Shown piece by piece: positions 7,226 to 15,275 of a stretch of DNA of 24,177 bases; position 1 is the first letter of the stretch; each line of letters starts with the position of its first letter. Under the pieces are notes generated by a model that was not told where the DNA came from, made no database searches, and saw nothing but the letters and a program-made list of their open reading frames with translations. The translations under genes and the position numbers were made by a program. Where the stretch lies: positions 1-24,177 of the forward strand of contig CAJJBS010000090.1 of NCBI GenBank assembly GCA_905182385.1, given 5' to 3'. Source of the DNA: Fidelibacterota bacterium TCS55. Lineage in GTDB: Bacteria > Fidelibacterota > Marinisomatia > Marinisomatales > TCS55.

Positions 7226-8155
7226 TTATTTAATAGAATTTTCATGTAATTGTATTACAATTGGGCTTGCAATATATATTGAAGAATAGGTTCCAACAAT
7301 TACACCAATTATCATAGCTAAAGCAAAGTTATGAATTACTTCTCCACCAAATAACCATAAAATAAAAACAACTAAAAATGTTGTAAGTGAAGTAACGATG
7401 GTTCTTGAAAGTGATTCATTGACGCTGCGATTTACAATAGTTTCATAAGTTTCTTTTTTTGATGCTTTTATATTTTCTCGAATACGATCAAATATAACAA
7501 TAGTATCATTTAATGAATAACCTACTATTGTAAGAAAGGCTGCGACAATTGGAAGACTAATTTCATATCCTAGTAATGAAAACAAACCTAAAGTAACGAA
7601 TACATCATGAGTTAAAGCAGCTATAGCTCCTAAGGCAAATCTAAATTCAAAACGAATTGAAATATATAATAGAATCAATGCTAATGATGAAATAATTGCC
7701 ATAATAGCTTTCCCACTTAACTCTGAACCTATTTTAGGGCTAACGGTTCCCTTGCCGAGAATAAAATCTGATTTATTTTCAGGTACCATTTCTGGGAATG
7801 AGTTATAAAGATGATCAACTATCTTTTGGGCAAAATTCTGTGGCGCACTATCGATATGTGGGACACGGATTAAAACAGCTCCAGGGTTACCAAAATGTTT
7901 TATTTCTTCTCTGCTAAAATCGAAGCTTTGACCTTCAATATTCAGTTTGCCCATAGCTGAGCGAACAGCTAATATATCCATATCTTTAGAATACTGGACA
8001 GAGACTAAAGAACCACCTTTGAAGTCAATACTTAGTTTTGGCCCACCATTTACTAACAGTGAGATTAAACCAGAGAGTATAACTACTGTTGATATTAAAA
8101 ATGCGAGCTTTCTCTGTCGCATAAAATCTATATTTGTATCTTTAATAATTCTCAT
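7226..8155 (-). CDS. secF: Protein translocase subunit SecF
   Basis: SecF pairs with SecD in the inner membrane and uses the proton motive force to complete export of proteins through SecYEG. The 309-residue product has an N-terminal helix (about 17-36), the DFKGGSLV motif starting near residue 44, a periplasmic domain, and a five-helix RND-type membrane block. The fourth helix carries VGYSLNDTIVIFDRIRE (about 212-228), whose Asp is the conserved proton-relay residue. The gene follows secD with a four-base ATGA overlap, as in many bacteria where the two are separate. Length and motifs match the family without gaps. Confidence 0.95.
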   Translation of the reverse strand: MRIIKDTNIDFMRQRKLAFLISTVVILSGLISLLVNGGPKLSIDFKGGSLVSVQYSKDMDILAVRSAMGKLNIEGQSFDFSREEIKHFGNPGAVLIRVPHIDSAPQNFAQKIVDHLYNSFPEMVPENKSDFILGKGTVSPKIGSELSGKAIMAIISSLALILLYISIRFEFRFALGAIAALTHDVFVTLGLFSLLGYEISLPIVAAFLTIVGYSLNDTIVIFDRIRENIKASKKETYETIVNRSVNESLSRTIVTSLTTFLVVFILWLFGGEVIHNFALAMIIGVIVGTYSSIYIASPIVIQLHENSIK

Positions 8156-10050
8156 ATGCTCAACTTCTTTAAGTTTTTACGGCCTGTAAAAGAGTTAAAA
8201 ATTGTTCGTGTAACAAAGATAGCAGTAAACATTGATATTAAAATTCCCCAGAATAACACTGTTGCAAAACCTTTAATTGGCCCAGTCCCAAATTGCCAAA
8301 GAACTAAAGCTGCTATTAACGTAGTAACATTTGCATCAATAATAGTAGTCAATGCGCGATCATATCCTCCATCAACTGCTGCTCTTGGTGTTTTTCCTTT
8401 TCTTAGTTCTTCTCTAATTCTTTCAAAAATAATTACATTGGCATCAATTGACATTCCTACTGTTAATATCAACCCTGCGATTCCAGGTAGTGTTAGAGTT
8501 GCTTGGAGGGAGGCTAATACAGCTAATACTAATACAATATTCCAAATTAATGCAAAGTCAGCTATAATTCCTGACGCTCTATAATAGATTAGCATAAATA
8601 TTAATACAATGATAAGTCCAATAACTACAGCTTGAGTACCACTTCTTACAGAATCAGCACCTAGCGAAGGGCCTACAACACGTTCTTCAATAATCTCTAC
8701 TGGAGCTGGTAATGCACCAGCTCGAAGAACAATGGCTATATCTTTTGCTTCGTTAATATTAGCAAAGCCTTCAATTAAGGTACCTCCTCCTGAAATTTTT
8801 TCACGAATATTAGGAGCCATGTGTACTTTGTTATCTAAAACAATAGCTACTTTTCGGCCTACATTAGAACCAGTTACAATTGACCATTTACGTGCACCAT
8901 CTGAATTCATAGATAAGTTAACAATTGGTTGGCCAGCAGAGGTTGACCCTTGAGGTCCAAGGTTTGCTTTTGCTTCCTCTACAACTCCACCTGTTAATTC
9001 TGCTTGATCTTCTACTAGAAACAGTGAATAAACAGATTCTGTACCACCATCTACAGTTGGGTATTCTTGAGCTTTATGACTAAACATAAATATTCCACCA
9101 ATAGCGGCAAGCTGCTCTTTAACTTCAGGAAGGTCCAGCATTCTCTTTACAGAATACGAATTTTTAACAGGGACACCAATTGTACTGCCAAGGTTACGTA
9201 ACATGCCTGAGAAAGGTTGTTCTGTCACTATGTCTGGTGTGACTAAAGATGAATCAGTATTACTTTCAGCACTTGATTCACCAAAAAGTTCAGTAACTGA
9301 GACTGTGCCATCATCTTTATTAGTTGATGTACTTTGTTCTATGACTTGATCATTTTTAGCAATATTAGTTATATCTTTATTACCCAATAATACTTGATCA
9401 ATTTTCGCCATTATTTGATTGGTTGTTGTAATGTCTTTAACAATAAAAAACTCTAGTAAGGCAGTACTCTCTAATAAAGATCTAGCCCTATCAGAATCTT
9501 GAACGCCTGCAAGTTCAACTATAATACGCTGATTACCTTGCTTTTGAATTGTTGGTTCTGCAACGCCAAATTGATCAATACGGTTTCGGAGTATCTCTAG
9601 AACACGATTAATTGCATCTTCTGACTCTTCGCCTAAAGCCGTAAGTATAATATCATTGCTTGAACCATAATCATAATAATAACGTGAAAGCTTTAAACTC
9701 TCTTTATTTGAAATGCTTGAAAAAAGTGAAAAGAAATCAGCTTCGGGTGAAATTTTAAGTTGCTCTCGAATTGAATTTAAAGCACTCTTTAATTTGTTAT
9801 CTTGATTAATTGCAAGGTTCTCCATCAATGTAGGAAGATCCACTTCTAAAACAATATACATTCCACCTTTTAAATCAAGGCCTTGCTTTATTGTTCTAGA
9901 TTCTAAAATTTCAAGTTTACCTTCTTCTCGAAGTGTTTCTTTTTCGACTTCTGATAATCTTTGATACTGAATTGTAGGCCATATTGCCCACACTGCCCAA
10001 GTAAGAACAAGAGCAATGATTAAAAATCTAGGTGTAAGTTTGCTATTCAT
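8152..10050 (-). CDS. secD: Protein translocase subunit SecD
   Basis: A 632-residue inner-membrane protein, slightly longer than the ~615-residue E. coli SecD. It has an N-terminal helix (about 8-28), the GLDLKGGMYIVLEV motif (about 57-70), a large P1 periplasmic domain, and a C-terminal six-helix RND block containing the proton-pathway motif GMSIDANVIIFERIREE (about 540-556). Between about residues 233 and 282 (9206-9352) it carries a Ser/Thr/Asp/Glu-rich, low-complexity insertion in the periplasmic domain that E. coli lacks. Its TGA overlaps the secF ATG. The start ATG at 10050 has no clear Shine-Dalgarno; a candidate promoter lies in the 81-base gap after kbl. Function as the SecDF export motor is secure by homology. 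Confidence 0.95.
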   Translation of the reverse strand: MNSKLTPRFLIIALVLTWAVWAIWPTIQYQRLSEVEKETLREEGKLEILESRTIKQGLDLKGGMYIVLEVDLPTLMENLAINQDNKLKSALNSIREQLKISPEADFFSLFSSISNKESLKLSRYYYDYGSSNDIILTALGEESEDAINRVLEILRNRIDQFGVAEPTIQKQGNQRIIVELAGVQDSDRARSLLESTALLEFFIVKDITTTNQIMAKIDQVLLGNKDITNIAKNDQVIEQSTSTNKDDGTVSVTELFGESSAESNTDSSLVTPDIVTEQPFSGMLRNLGSTIGVPVKNSYSVKRMLDLPEVKEQLAAIGGIFMFSHKAQEYPTVDGGTESVYSLFLVEDQAELTGGVVEEAKANLGPQGSTSAGQPIVNLSMNSDGARKWSIVTGSNVGRKVAIVLDNKVHMAPNIREKISGGGTLIEGFANINEAKDIAIVLRAGALPAPVEIIEERVVGPSLGADSVRSGTQAVVIGLIIVLIFMLIYYRASGIIADFALIWNIVLVLAVLASLQATLTLPGIAGLILTVGMSIDANVIIFERIREELRKGKTPRAAVDGGYDRALTTIIDANVTTLIAALVLWQFGTGPIKGFATVLFWGILISMFTAIFVTRTIFNSFTGRKNLKKLSI

Positions 10051-10085
10051 TTATTTTAGTGTATATGTGTTTAAAAAAGCCGATG

Positions 10086-10114
10086 AATATACTCTTTGTA
10101 GATGACGAGAGCAA
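10086..10114 (-). promoter_or_regulatory. Candidate promoter for secDF
   Basis: On the minus strand TTGCTC (10114-10109) and TATATT (10091-10086) are separated by 17 bases, 36 bases before the secD start. The -10 matches 5 of 6 consensus positions but the -35 only 3 of 6, so this is tentative in AT-rich DNA. Confidence 0.3.
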
Positions 10115-10131
10115 GAAAGTAGCGCATAGTT

Positions 10132-11316
10132 TTAAATTACTTTTAATTTTTTTCCAACCTTAGTGAATGATTTTATGGCTTTATCTATTTCTATTTTTTC
10201 CATTCCTGCAGATATTTGAACCCGTATTCTTGCTTCTCCTTTTGGAACAACTGGGAAAAAGAATCCAATTACGTAAATACCTTCATCCAATAACATTGCT
10301 GCCATTTGCTGTGCTAGTACTGCATCATAAAGCATAATAGGGACAATAGGATGTACACCATTTTTAATATCAAAACCAGCTGAAGTCATTTTAGATCTAA
10401 AATAAATTGTATTATTTTCTAATTTATCACGAAGATCAGTATTTGAAGAAAGAATCTCAAAGACTTTGATGCTTGCAGCGACAATTGATGGGGCAACAGT
10501 ATTTGAAAATAGATAGGGTCTTGACCTTTGTCTTAGCAAATCAATTATTTCTTTTCTACCAGTAGTAAATCCTCCTGATGCTCCCCCTAATGCTTTTCCA
10601 AGGGTAGATGTCCAAATATCAATTTTATTCATTACACCGTAATATTCTGCAGACCCTCTTCCCGTTTTACCAATGAATCCAGTGGCATGGCTATCATCAA
10701 CCATAACCATTGCGTCATATTTTTTTGCTAGTTCAGTTATTTTATCAAGTTTAGCAATAGATCCATCCATTGAAAAAACACCATCAGTCGCAATTAGTTG
10801 TATTCTAGAGTTTCTAGATTCTATAAGTTTTGATTCCAGATCATTCATATTATTATTTTCATAGCGTAGGCGTTTTGCTTTACAAAGACGAATCCCATCA
10901 ATAATTGAAGCATGGTTTAAGGAGTCAGAAATAATAGCATCTTCTTGTCCTAACAATGTTTCAAATAAGCCACCATTTGCGTCGAAGCAAGAAGTATATA
11001 ATATTGTATCATCCGTATCAAAAAAGTCTGAAATTTTTCTTTCTAATTTTTTATGAATATCTTGAGTCCCACAAATAAATCTAACAGAGGCCATACCAAA
11101 TCCATTTTGATCTAAGGCTTTTTTTGCTTCATTAATTATTTCATTATTATTTGCTAAACCAAGATAATTATTAGCGCAAAAATTCAAAACTTTCCCACCT
11201 TCTTCCGTATTTATATTGACGTTTTGCGATGTCGTAATTATACGTTCTTTTTTATAAAGGCCATCTGAATGGATTTTTGAAAGTGTGTCTAAATAAATTT
11301 GTTTTGAATCTGACAT
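10132..11316 (-). CDS. kbl: Glycine C-acetyltransferase (2-amino-3-ketobutyrate CoA ligase)
   Basis: Kbl cleaves 2-amino-3-ketobutyrate with CoA to give glycine and acetyl-CoA, using pyridoxal phosphate. The product belongs to the alpha-oxoamine synthase fold: NFCANNYLGLANN near the N-terminus, a VDDSHATGF motif binding the cofactor, and STLGKALGG with K241 as the Schiff-base lysine (E. coli K244). I start it at ATG 11316 (MSDSKQIYLDTL, 394 residues against 398 in E. coli), just after the tdh stop; an in-frame ATG at 11358 would overlap tdh by 35 bases and add residues the family lacks. Next to tdh it completes the two-step threonine degradation pathway. Related enzymes (BioF, HemA) are possible from the fold alone, but the tdh neighbour decides. 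Confidence 0.93.
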   Translation of the reverse strand: MSDSKQIYLDTLSKIHSDGLYKKERIITTSQNVNINTEEGGKVLNFCANNYLGLANNNEIINEAKKALDQNGFGMASVRFICGTQDIHKKLERKISDFFDTDDTILYTSCFDANGGLFETLLGQEDAIISDSLNHASIIDGIRLCKAKRLRYENNNMNDLESKLIESRNSRIQLIATDGVFSMDGSIAKLDKITELAKKYDAMVMVDDSHATGFIGKTGRGSAEYYGVMNKIDIWTSTLGKALGGASGGFTTGRKEIIDLLRQRSRPYLFSNTVAPSIVAASIKVFEILSSNTDLRDKLENNTIYFRSKMTSAGFDIKNGVHPIVPIMLYDAVLAQQMAAMLLDEGIYVIGFFFPVVPKGEARIRVQISAGMEKIEIDKAIKSFTKVGKKLKVI

Positions 11317-11323
11317 TCTAATA

Positions 11324-12346
11324 TTACCACTCAAGTACGATTTTTCCACACTGACCATTTTCCATTATTTCAAATGCTTGCTGAAAATCATCAACTGGTA
11401 ATTGATGTGTTAATACATTAGAAATATCTAAACCACTTCTTAGCATTTGAGTCATTTTATACCATGTTTCATACATCTCACGACCATAAATACCTTTTAA
11501 GTGAAGTCCTTTAAAAATGATTTCATCCCAATTAATTTGGGTTGATTCAGGAAGGAGTCCAAGAAGAGCAATATTACCACCATGATACATATGAGATAAC
11601 ATATCTTTGAATCCTGAAGGATGGCCTGAGACTTCAAGCCCAACATCAAATCCATTAACCATATTTAGTTCAGGGTAATAATCTTTTATATTATCCTTTG
11701 AAATATTTATTGCCTTTGTCGCTCCAAGCTTTCTAGCCAGTTCAAGTCGATATTCATTTATATCTGTAATAACTACATTTCGAGCGCCAACAAATTTGCA
11801 AATAGCAACAGCCATAATTCCAATGGGTCCTGCACCAGTAATTAATACATCTTCACCAACCATTTCATATGAAAGTGCAGTATGAGTTGCATTGCCAAAT
11901 GGATCAAAAAAAGCAGCGATTTCAGATGGTATATCATCATGAATTGGCCAAACATTTGATTCAGGAATCACTAAAAATTCAGCAAAGGCTCCAGGCCGTT
12001 GAATCCCAATACCCACTGCTTTATGACAAATATGACGTTTACCAGCTCTGCAATTTCGGCAATAGCCACAGGTTATATGTCCTTCACCTGAGACTCTGTC
12101 TCCTTCATTAAAATGTGTAACACCTGGACCTATTTCCTCAATAATTCCACAAAATTCATGACCAGTTATTAGTGGAAGTTCTAATGTTCTCTGAGCCCAA
12201 TCATTCCATTTATATATGTGCAGATCTGTTCCACATAACGCTGTATGTGTAATTTTTATTTTAACATCATTTGTACCGCAATTTGGAATTGGAACATCAT
12301 CCAACCAAATGCCGGCTTCAGGTGATTTTTTTACTAATGCTTTCAT
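11324..12346 (-). CDS. tdh: L-threonine 3-dehydrogenase
   Basis: A zinc-dependent, NAD-linked medium-chain dehydrogenase oxidising L-threonine to 2-amino-3-ketobutyrate. The 340-residue product matches E. coli Tdh residue for residue at the metal sites: catalytic zinc ligands C38, H63 and E64 (ALCGTDLH; GHEFCG), and structural zinc cysteines C93, C96, C99 and C107. The Rossmann motif GAGPIGIMA (about residue 170) binds NAD. Seven bases separate its stop from kbl, which uses the product, so the pair forms a tdh-kbl operon that turns threonine into glycine and acetyl-CoA. It diverges from the unknown membrane-protein gene at 12514. No feature looks unusual. Confidence 0.95.
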   Translation of the reverse strand: MKALVKKSPEAGIWLDDVPIPNCGTNDVKIKITHTALCGTDLHIYKWNDWAQRTLELPLITGHEFCGIIEEIGPGVTHFNEGDRVSGEGHITCGYCRNCRAGKRHICHKAVGIGIQRPGAFAEFLVIPESNVWPIHDDIPSEIAAFFDPFGNATHTALSYEMVGEDVLITGAGPIGIMAVAICKFVGARNVVITDINEYRLELARKLGATKAINISKDNIKDYYPELNMVNGFDVGLEVSGHPSGFKDMLSHMYHGGNIALLGLLPESTQINWDEIIFKGLHLKGIYGREMYETWYKMTQMLRSGLDISNVLTHQLPVDDFQQAFEIMENGQCGKIVLEW

Positions 12347-12390
12347 AGTTAATGCTTTTTTGTGGAAAAAAGCTGCTGATTTAACTAAAA

Positions 12391-12420
12391 AATATAACGG
12401 CTATTAGTTTCCATACCCAA
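12391..12420 (-). promoter_or_regulatory. Candidate promoter for tdh-kbl
   Basis: On the minus strand TTGGGT (12420-12415) and TATATT (12396-12391) are 18 bases apart in the 167-base divergent region, about 45 bases before the tdh ATG. The -10 is good (5 of 6) and the -35 poor (3 of 6). No convincing promoter pair was found for the divergent + strand gene, though TATAAT occurs at 12440-12445. Confidence 0.27.
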
Positions 12421-12513
12421 AGAAATAAAGTTGGTAATTTATAATAAGGGTATCACATATTATGGACAGGATGTTATTTGATTATTTTAAAGTTAACTAA
12501 AGAAAGATTCATT

Positions 12514-13053
12514 ATGAGTATTCAGAAACAGTTTATATGGATAAATATCATTGGCGGACTATCAGTGCTTGGAGGATACGTTTATGCATTGCTAGATCAT
12601 CCTGTTTTAAGAGGACAAATCTGGGGTGGAGTTCCAGAAACATGGCAGCCATGGATTACTATGTTTATGTTTTTTTCTGGTTTTGGTTATTGTTATGGAA
12701 TGTACTATTTAATTTTCAATGAAGGGTTAAATCTAAAATTTTTTGGTGGTAGATATGATTCAAGCATAATGAGAACGCTTGTAATTTTATTTTTATTATC
12801 TGCCTCTATGTGGATTCACTCAACCTTCAGTTATTTAGAGCTTCCTACTGCAAAGAAAATGGGAATGATCCAAATTGAACTTTGGTGTACAGCTCTATCC
12901 TTATTATTCATGACATTTGGATTAGCAACTGCAAAAGGTATTAAAAATATTAAAGTTCATAAATTATCTGTGATTGGTTTAGGTGTTATTTCATTCCATT
13001 GCTTTTTTCTTGATGCAATTTTATGGACAAGCTACTTACCAAGGAATTATTAA
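12514..13053 (+). CDS. Unrecognised five-helix membrane protein
   Basis: I do not recognise this 179-residue protein. I start it at ATG 12514 (MSIQKQFIW), preceded by AAAGAAAG; an in-frame start at 12478 would add 12 residues with less support. Five hydrophobic segments are visible (about residues 8-27, 46-70, 87-110, 119-140 and 153-175), rich in Trp, Tyr and Phe, with a short loop HPVLRGQIWGGVPETWQPW between helices 1 and 2 and two membrane-embedded His residues (MWIHST; SFHCFF). There is no signal peptide or known motif. Its TAA overlaps the ATG of the M55 peptidase gene by one base (TAATG), so the two are translated together, and it is the first gene of a + strand cluster with the peptidase and an amino-acid permease. 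Coding status is well supported; function unknown. Confidence 0.8.
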   Translation: MSIQKQFIWINIIGGLSVLGGYVYALLDHPVLRGQIWGGVPETWQPWITMFMFFSGFGYCYGMYYLIFNEGLNLKFFGGRYDSSIMRTLVILFLLSASMWIHSTFSYLELPTAKKMGMIQIELWCTALSLLFMTFGLATAKGIKNIKVHKLSVIGLGVISFHCFFLDAILWTSYLPRNY

Positions 13054-13931
13054 TGATTAAAATATATAGAGTATTATTTTATATTTCTTTGAATGCTTTA
13101 ATTTTTGCAAGCTCACCTTTGAAAATTTTTATTTCAGTAGATATGGAAGGTATTGGTGGCATTGGGACAGCTGAAATGACTCGTGCAAACGGTAAGGATT
13201 ATCAACTTGGTAGGAAGTTAATGACAGCTGAAGTTAATGCTGTAGTCTCAGCAATTATTAAATTCAATAATGATGCTGAAATATTAGTAAATGATTCACA
13301 TGGTGATATGCAAAATTTAAATCATCAAGAGCTTGATCCAAGAGTGATTTATATTCAAGGCAATAAGAAACCTTATGGGATGGTACAAGGGTTAGATAAT
13401 AGTTATGATGCAGCAATTTTTATTGGATATCATGCTAGAGCAGGTACTCCAAAAGGATTTTTAGCACATACCGGTTCTGGCGCAGTAAAAGAGTTACGGC
13501 TAAATGGTCAAGAAGTAGGCGAAGGTGGACTAAATACTTATTTTTCTGGAGAAATGAATGTTCCGGTTATTTTAGCTTCAGGAGATGATATATTTACAAA
13601 GCAATTTGGTAAACTTGTAGATTGTGAATTAGTAATAACAAAACATGCGGTAACAGCTCAAGTAGCAAGGTTAAAACATGGAACCATTGTTGAAAAAGAA
13701 TTATTTGATGCAACGACTCAAGCTTTAAAAACTATTGGAAATAAAAAGTCTATTAAATTAAAAAATCCTGTAGAAATTAAATTAAAATTTTCTTCACCTT
13801 CACATGCTGAAGTACTTCAAGCTATCCCAGGTATGGAATGGATTAATGGTTATACTGTTAAATATGAAGCTAAAAATATGGTAGAAGCATATGCTCTAAT
13901 TCGTCTAATGTATAAATATGTAAAACCTTAA
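13053..13931 (+). CDS. dppA: M55 family D-aminopeptidase (DppA-like), apparently exported
   Basis: M55 enzymes are zinc-dependent, often decameric, D-amino-acid-specific aminopeptidases. The 292-residue product has all five expected zinc ligands with family spacing: D30 and E32 in SVDMEG, H83 in NDSHGD, H127 in GYHARAG and E157 in VGEGG (Bacillus DppA: D8, E10, H60, H104, E133). Start chosen at ATG 13053, with AAGGA at 13041-13045 and a one-base overlap with the upstream stop. Bacillus DppA begins almost directly at the metal motif, whereas this protein has a 20-residue hydrophobic leader (YRVLFYISLNALIFASS), suggesting export to the periplasm. With the downstream amino-acid permease it could recycle D-amino-acid peptides, for example from peptidoglycan; that role is inference. 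Confidence 0.9.
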   Translation: MIKIYRVLFYISLNALIFASSPLKIFISVDMEGIGGIGTAEMTRANGKDYQLGRKLMTAEVNAVVSAIIKFNNDAEILVNDSHGDMQNLNHQELDPRVIYIQGNKKPYGMVQGLDNSYDAAIFIGYHARAGTPKGFLAHTGSGAVKELRLNGQEVGEGGLNTYFSGEMNVPVILASGDDIFTKQFGKLVDCELVITKHAVTAQVARLKHGTIVEKELFDATTQALKTIGNKKSIKLKNPVEIKLKFSSPSHAEVLQAIPGMEWINGYTVKYEAKNMVEAYALIRLMYKYVKP

Positions 13932-13938
13932 CTATATA

Positions 13939-15246
13939 ATGACAAAGCTAAAAAAGAGTTTAGGTTTATTTGATGGCGTAGCTTTGTTAGTCGGAATAAC
14001 TATTGGTGCAGGTATCTTTAAGACACCCCAGGTTATAGCAAATTATATAAATTCTTTTTCATTAATTATAATTTTGTGGATTAGTGTGGCTGTCTTTGTA
14101 TACATAGGTGCATTGATTTATGCAGAATTAGGTTCCCGATTTCCTCAAACAGGTGGTGAATATGTTTATATGGAAAAAGCATTTGGGCCTTTTTTTGGTT
14201 TTTTATTTGGTTGGGCTCAACTTTTTATTATACGTACAAGCCCTACCGCAGCTCTAAGTTTATTATCTGTAGACTATTTAGGTTATTTTATTGTTATTGA
14301 TCAACTTCAAAAAGTTGCTATAGCTATATTTATTATTATTATTTTTGGTTTTATAAATACTTTAGGTGTAGAGAGAGGTAGTGCTTATAATAAGTTTTCT
14401 GCTTCAGTTAAAATAACAGGTTTAACGTTTTTTTGCGTAATCGGACTAATCTTAACCAGTGGAGATTTTTCAAAGTTATCTGAATCAGTTTCTGCAACAG
14501 CTAGCTTAGGCCCTGTAGGAAATATAATTGCAGCAACAATGATGATAGTTTTTTCTTTTTTAGGCTGGGATAGAGTTGGTTATGTTGCTGGAGAAATGAA
14601 AAAGCCAGAAAAAGTTATTCCACAATCAATGTTTTATGGAATGCTAATCGTTACCATTTTGTATTTAGGCTCGAATATTTTATATCATTCGGTAATAGGA
14701 ATAGAAGGAATGCGTTCAAGCTCAATAGTTGCCTCTGATACAGCTGTTTCTTTATTTGGAAATATTGGAGCAAGCCTTATTTCGATAATGGTAATAATCT
14801 CAGCTACAGGAAGTGTGAATGGAACCATGATGGCAACAACCAGAGTGTATTATGCAATGGCAAAAGATGGCTTAATTTTCAGATGGTTTAATTTTATTCA
14901 TCCAAAGTTTCATACACCAACACATGCCATCATAGCTCACTGCTCTTGGAGTATTATATTAATTTTAATACGACAAAACTTTGAGACATTAGTAGCAGGA
15001 ATGGTTTTTGCAATTTTAATTTTTTATGTATTTACTACGGTGGCATTTTTCAAATTTAGGAATAAAAACATTGGAAATAATGATGGGTATAGATTACCGT
15101 ACTTTCCGCTATTACCTTCTTTATATTTGTTAGGAATAATAGTTTTAGTAGTTCTTAGAGCATTTTATGAACCTTGGAAATCAATTCAAGATCTTCTTTT
15201 CGTTTTTTCAGGAATTCCAGTATATTTTATTTTTTTTAAAAAATAA
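13939..15246 (+). CDS. APC-superfamily amino-acid permease
   Basis: A 435-residue inner-membrane transporter with about twelve hydrophobic helices. The first helix contains the unwound substrate-binding motif GITIGAGIFKTP (about 19-30), and PQTGGEYVYMEKAFGP (about 68-83) is the typical APC/LAT motif after helix 2. Proteins of this group take up or exchange amino acids, often as proton symporters or antiporters; substrate cannot be assigned. The gene starts eight bases after the M55 peptidase stop, so it probably shares its transcript and may carry the amino acids the peptidase frees. Length and helix number are normal for the family. Confidence 0.9.
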   Translation: MTKLKKSLGLFDGVALLVGITIGAGIFKTPQVIANYINSFSLIIILWISVAVFVYIGALIYAELGSRFPQTGGEYVYMEKAFGPFFGFLFGWAQLFIIRTSPTAALSLLSVDYLGYFIVIDQLQKVAIAIFIIIIFGFINTLGVERGSAYNKFSASVKITGLTFFCVIGLILTSGDFSKLSESVSATASLGPVGNIIAATMMIVFSFLGWDRVGYVAGEMKKPEKVIPQSMFYGMLIVTILYLGSNILYHSVIGIEGMRSSSIVASDTAVSLFGNIGASLISIMVIISATGSVNGTMMATTRVYYAMAKDGLIFRWFNFIHPKFHTPTHAIIAHCSWSIILILIRQNFETLVAGMVFAILIFYVFTTVAFFKFRNKNIGNNDGYRLPYFPLLPSLYLLGIIVLVVLRAFYEPWKSIQDLLFVFSGIPVYFIFFKK

Positions 15247-15275
15247 AATATATAAACTAAAATAAAGGATACATT

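Noticed and set aside
8156..8584. Open frame of 142 codons on the + strand
   Set aside because: Antisense to the C-terminal membrane block of secD; its composition is a mirror of the secD codons.
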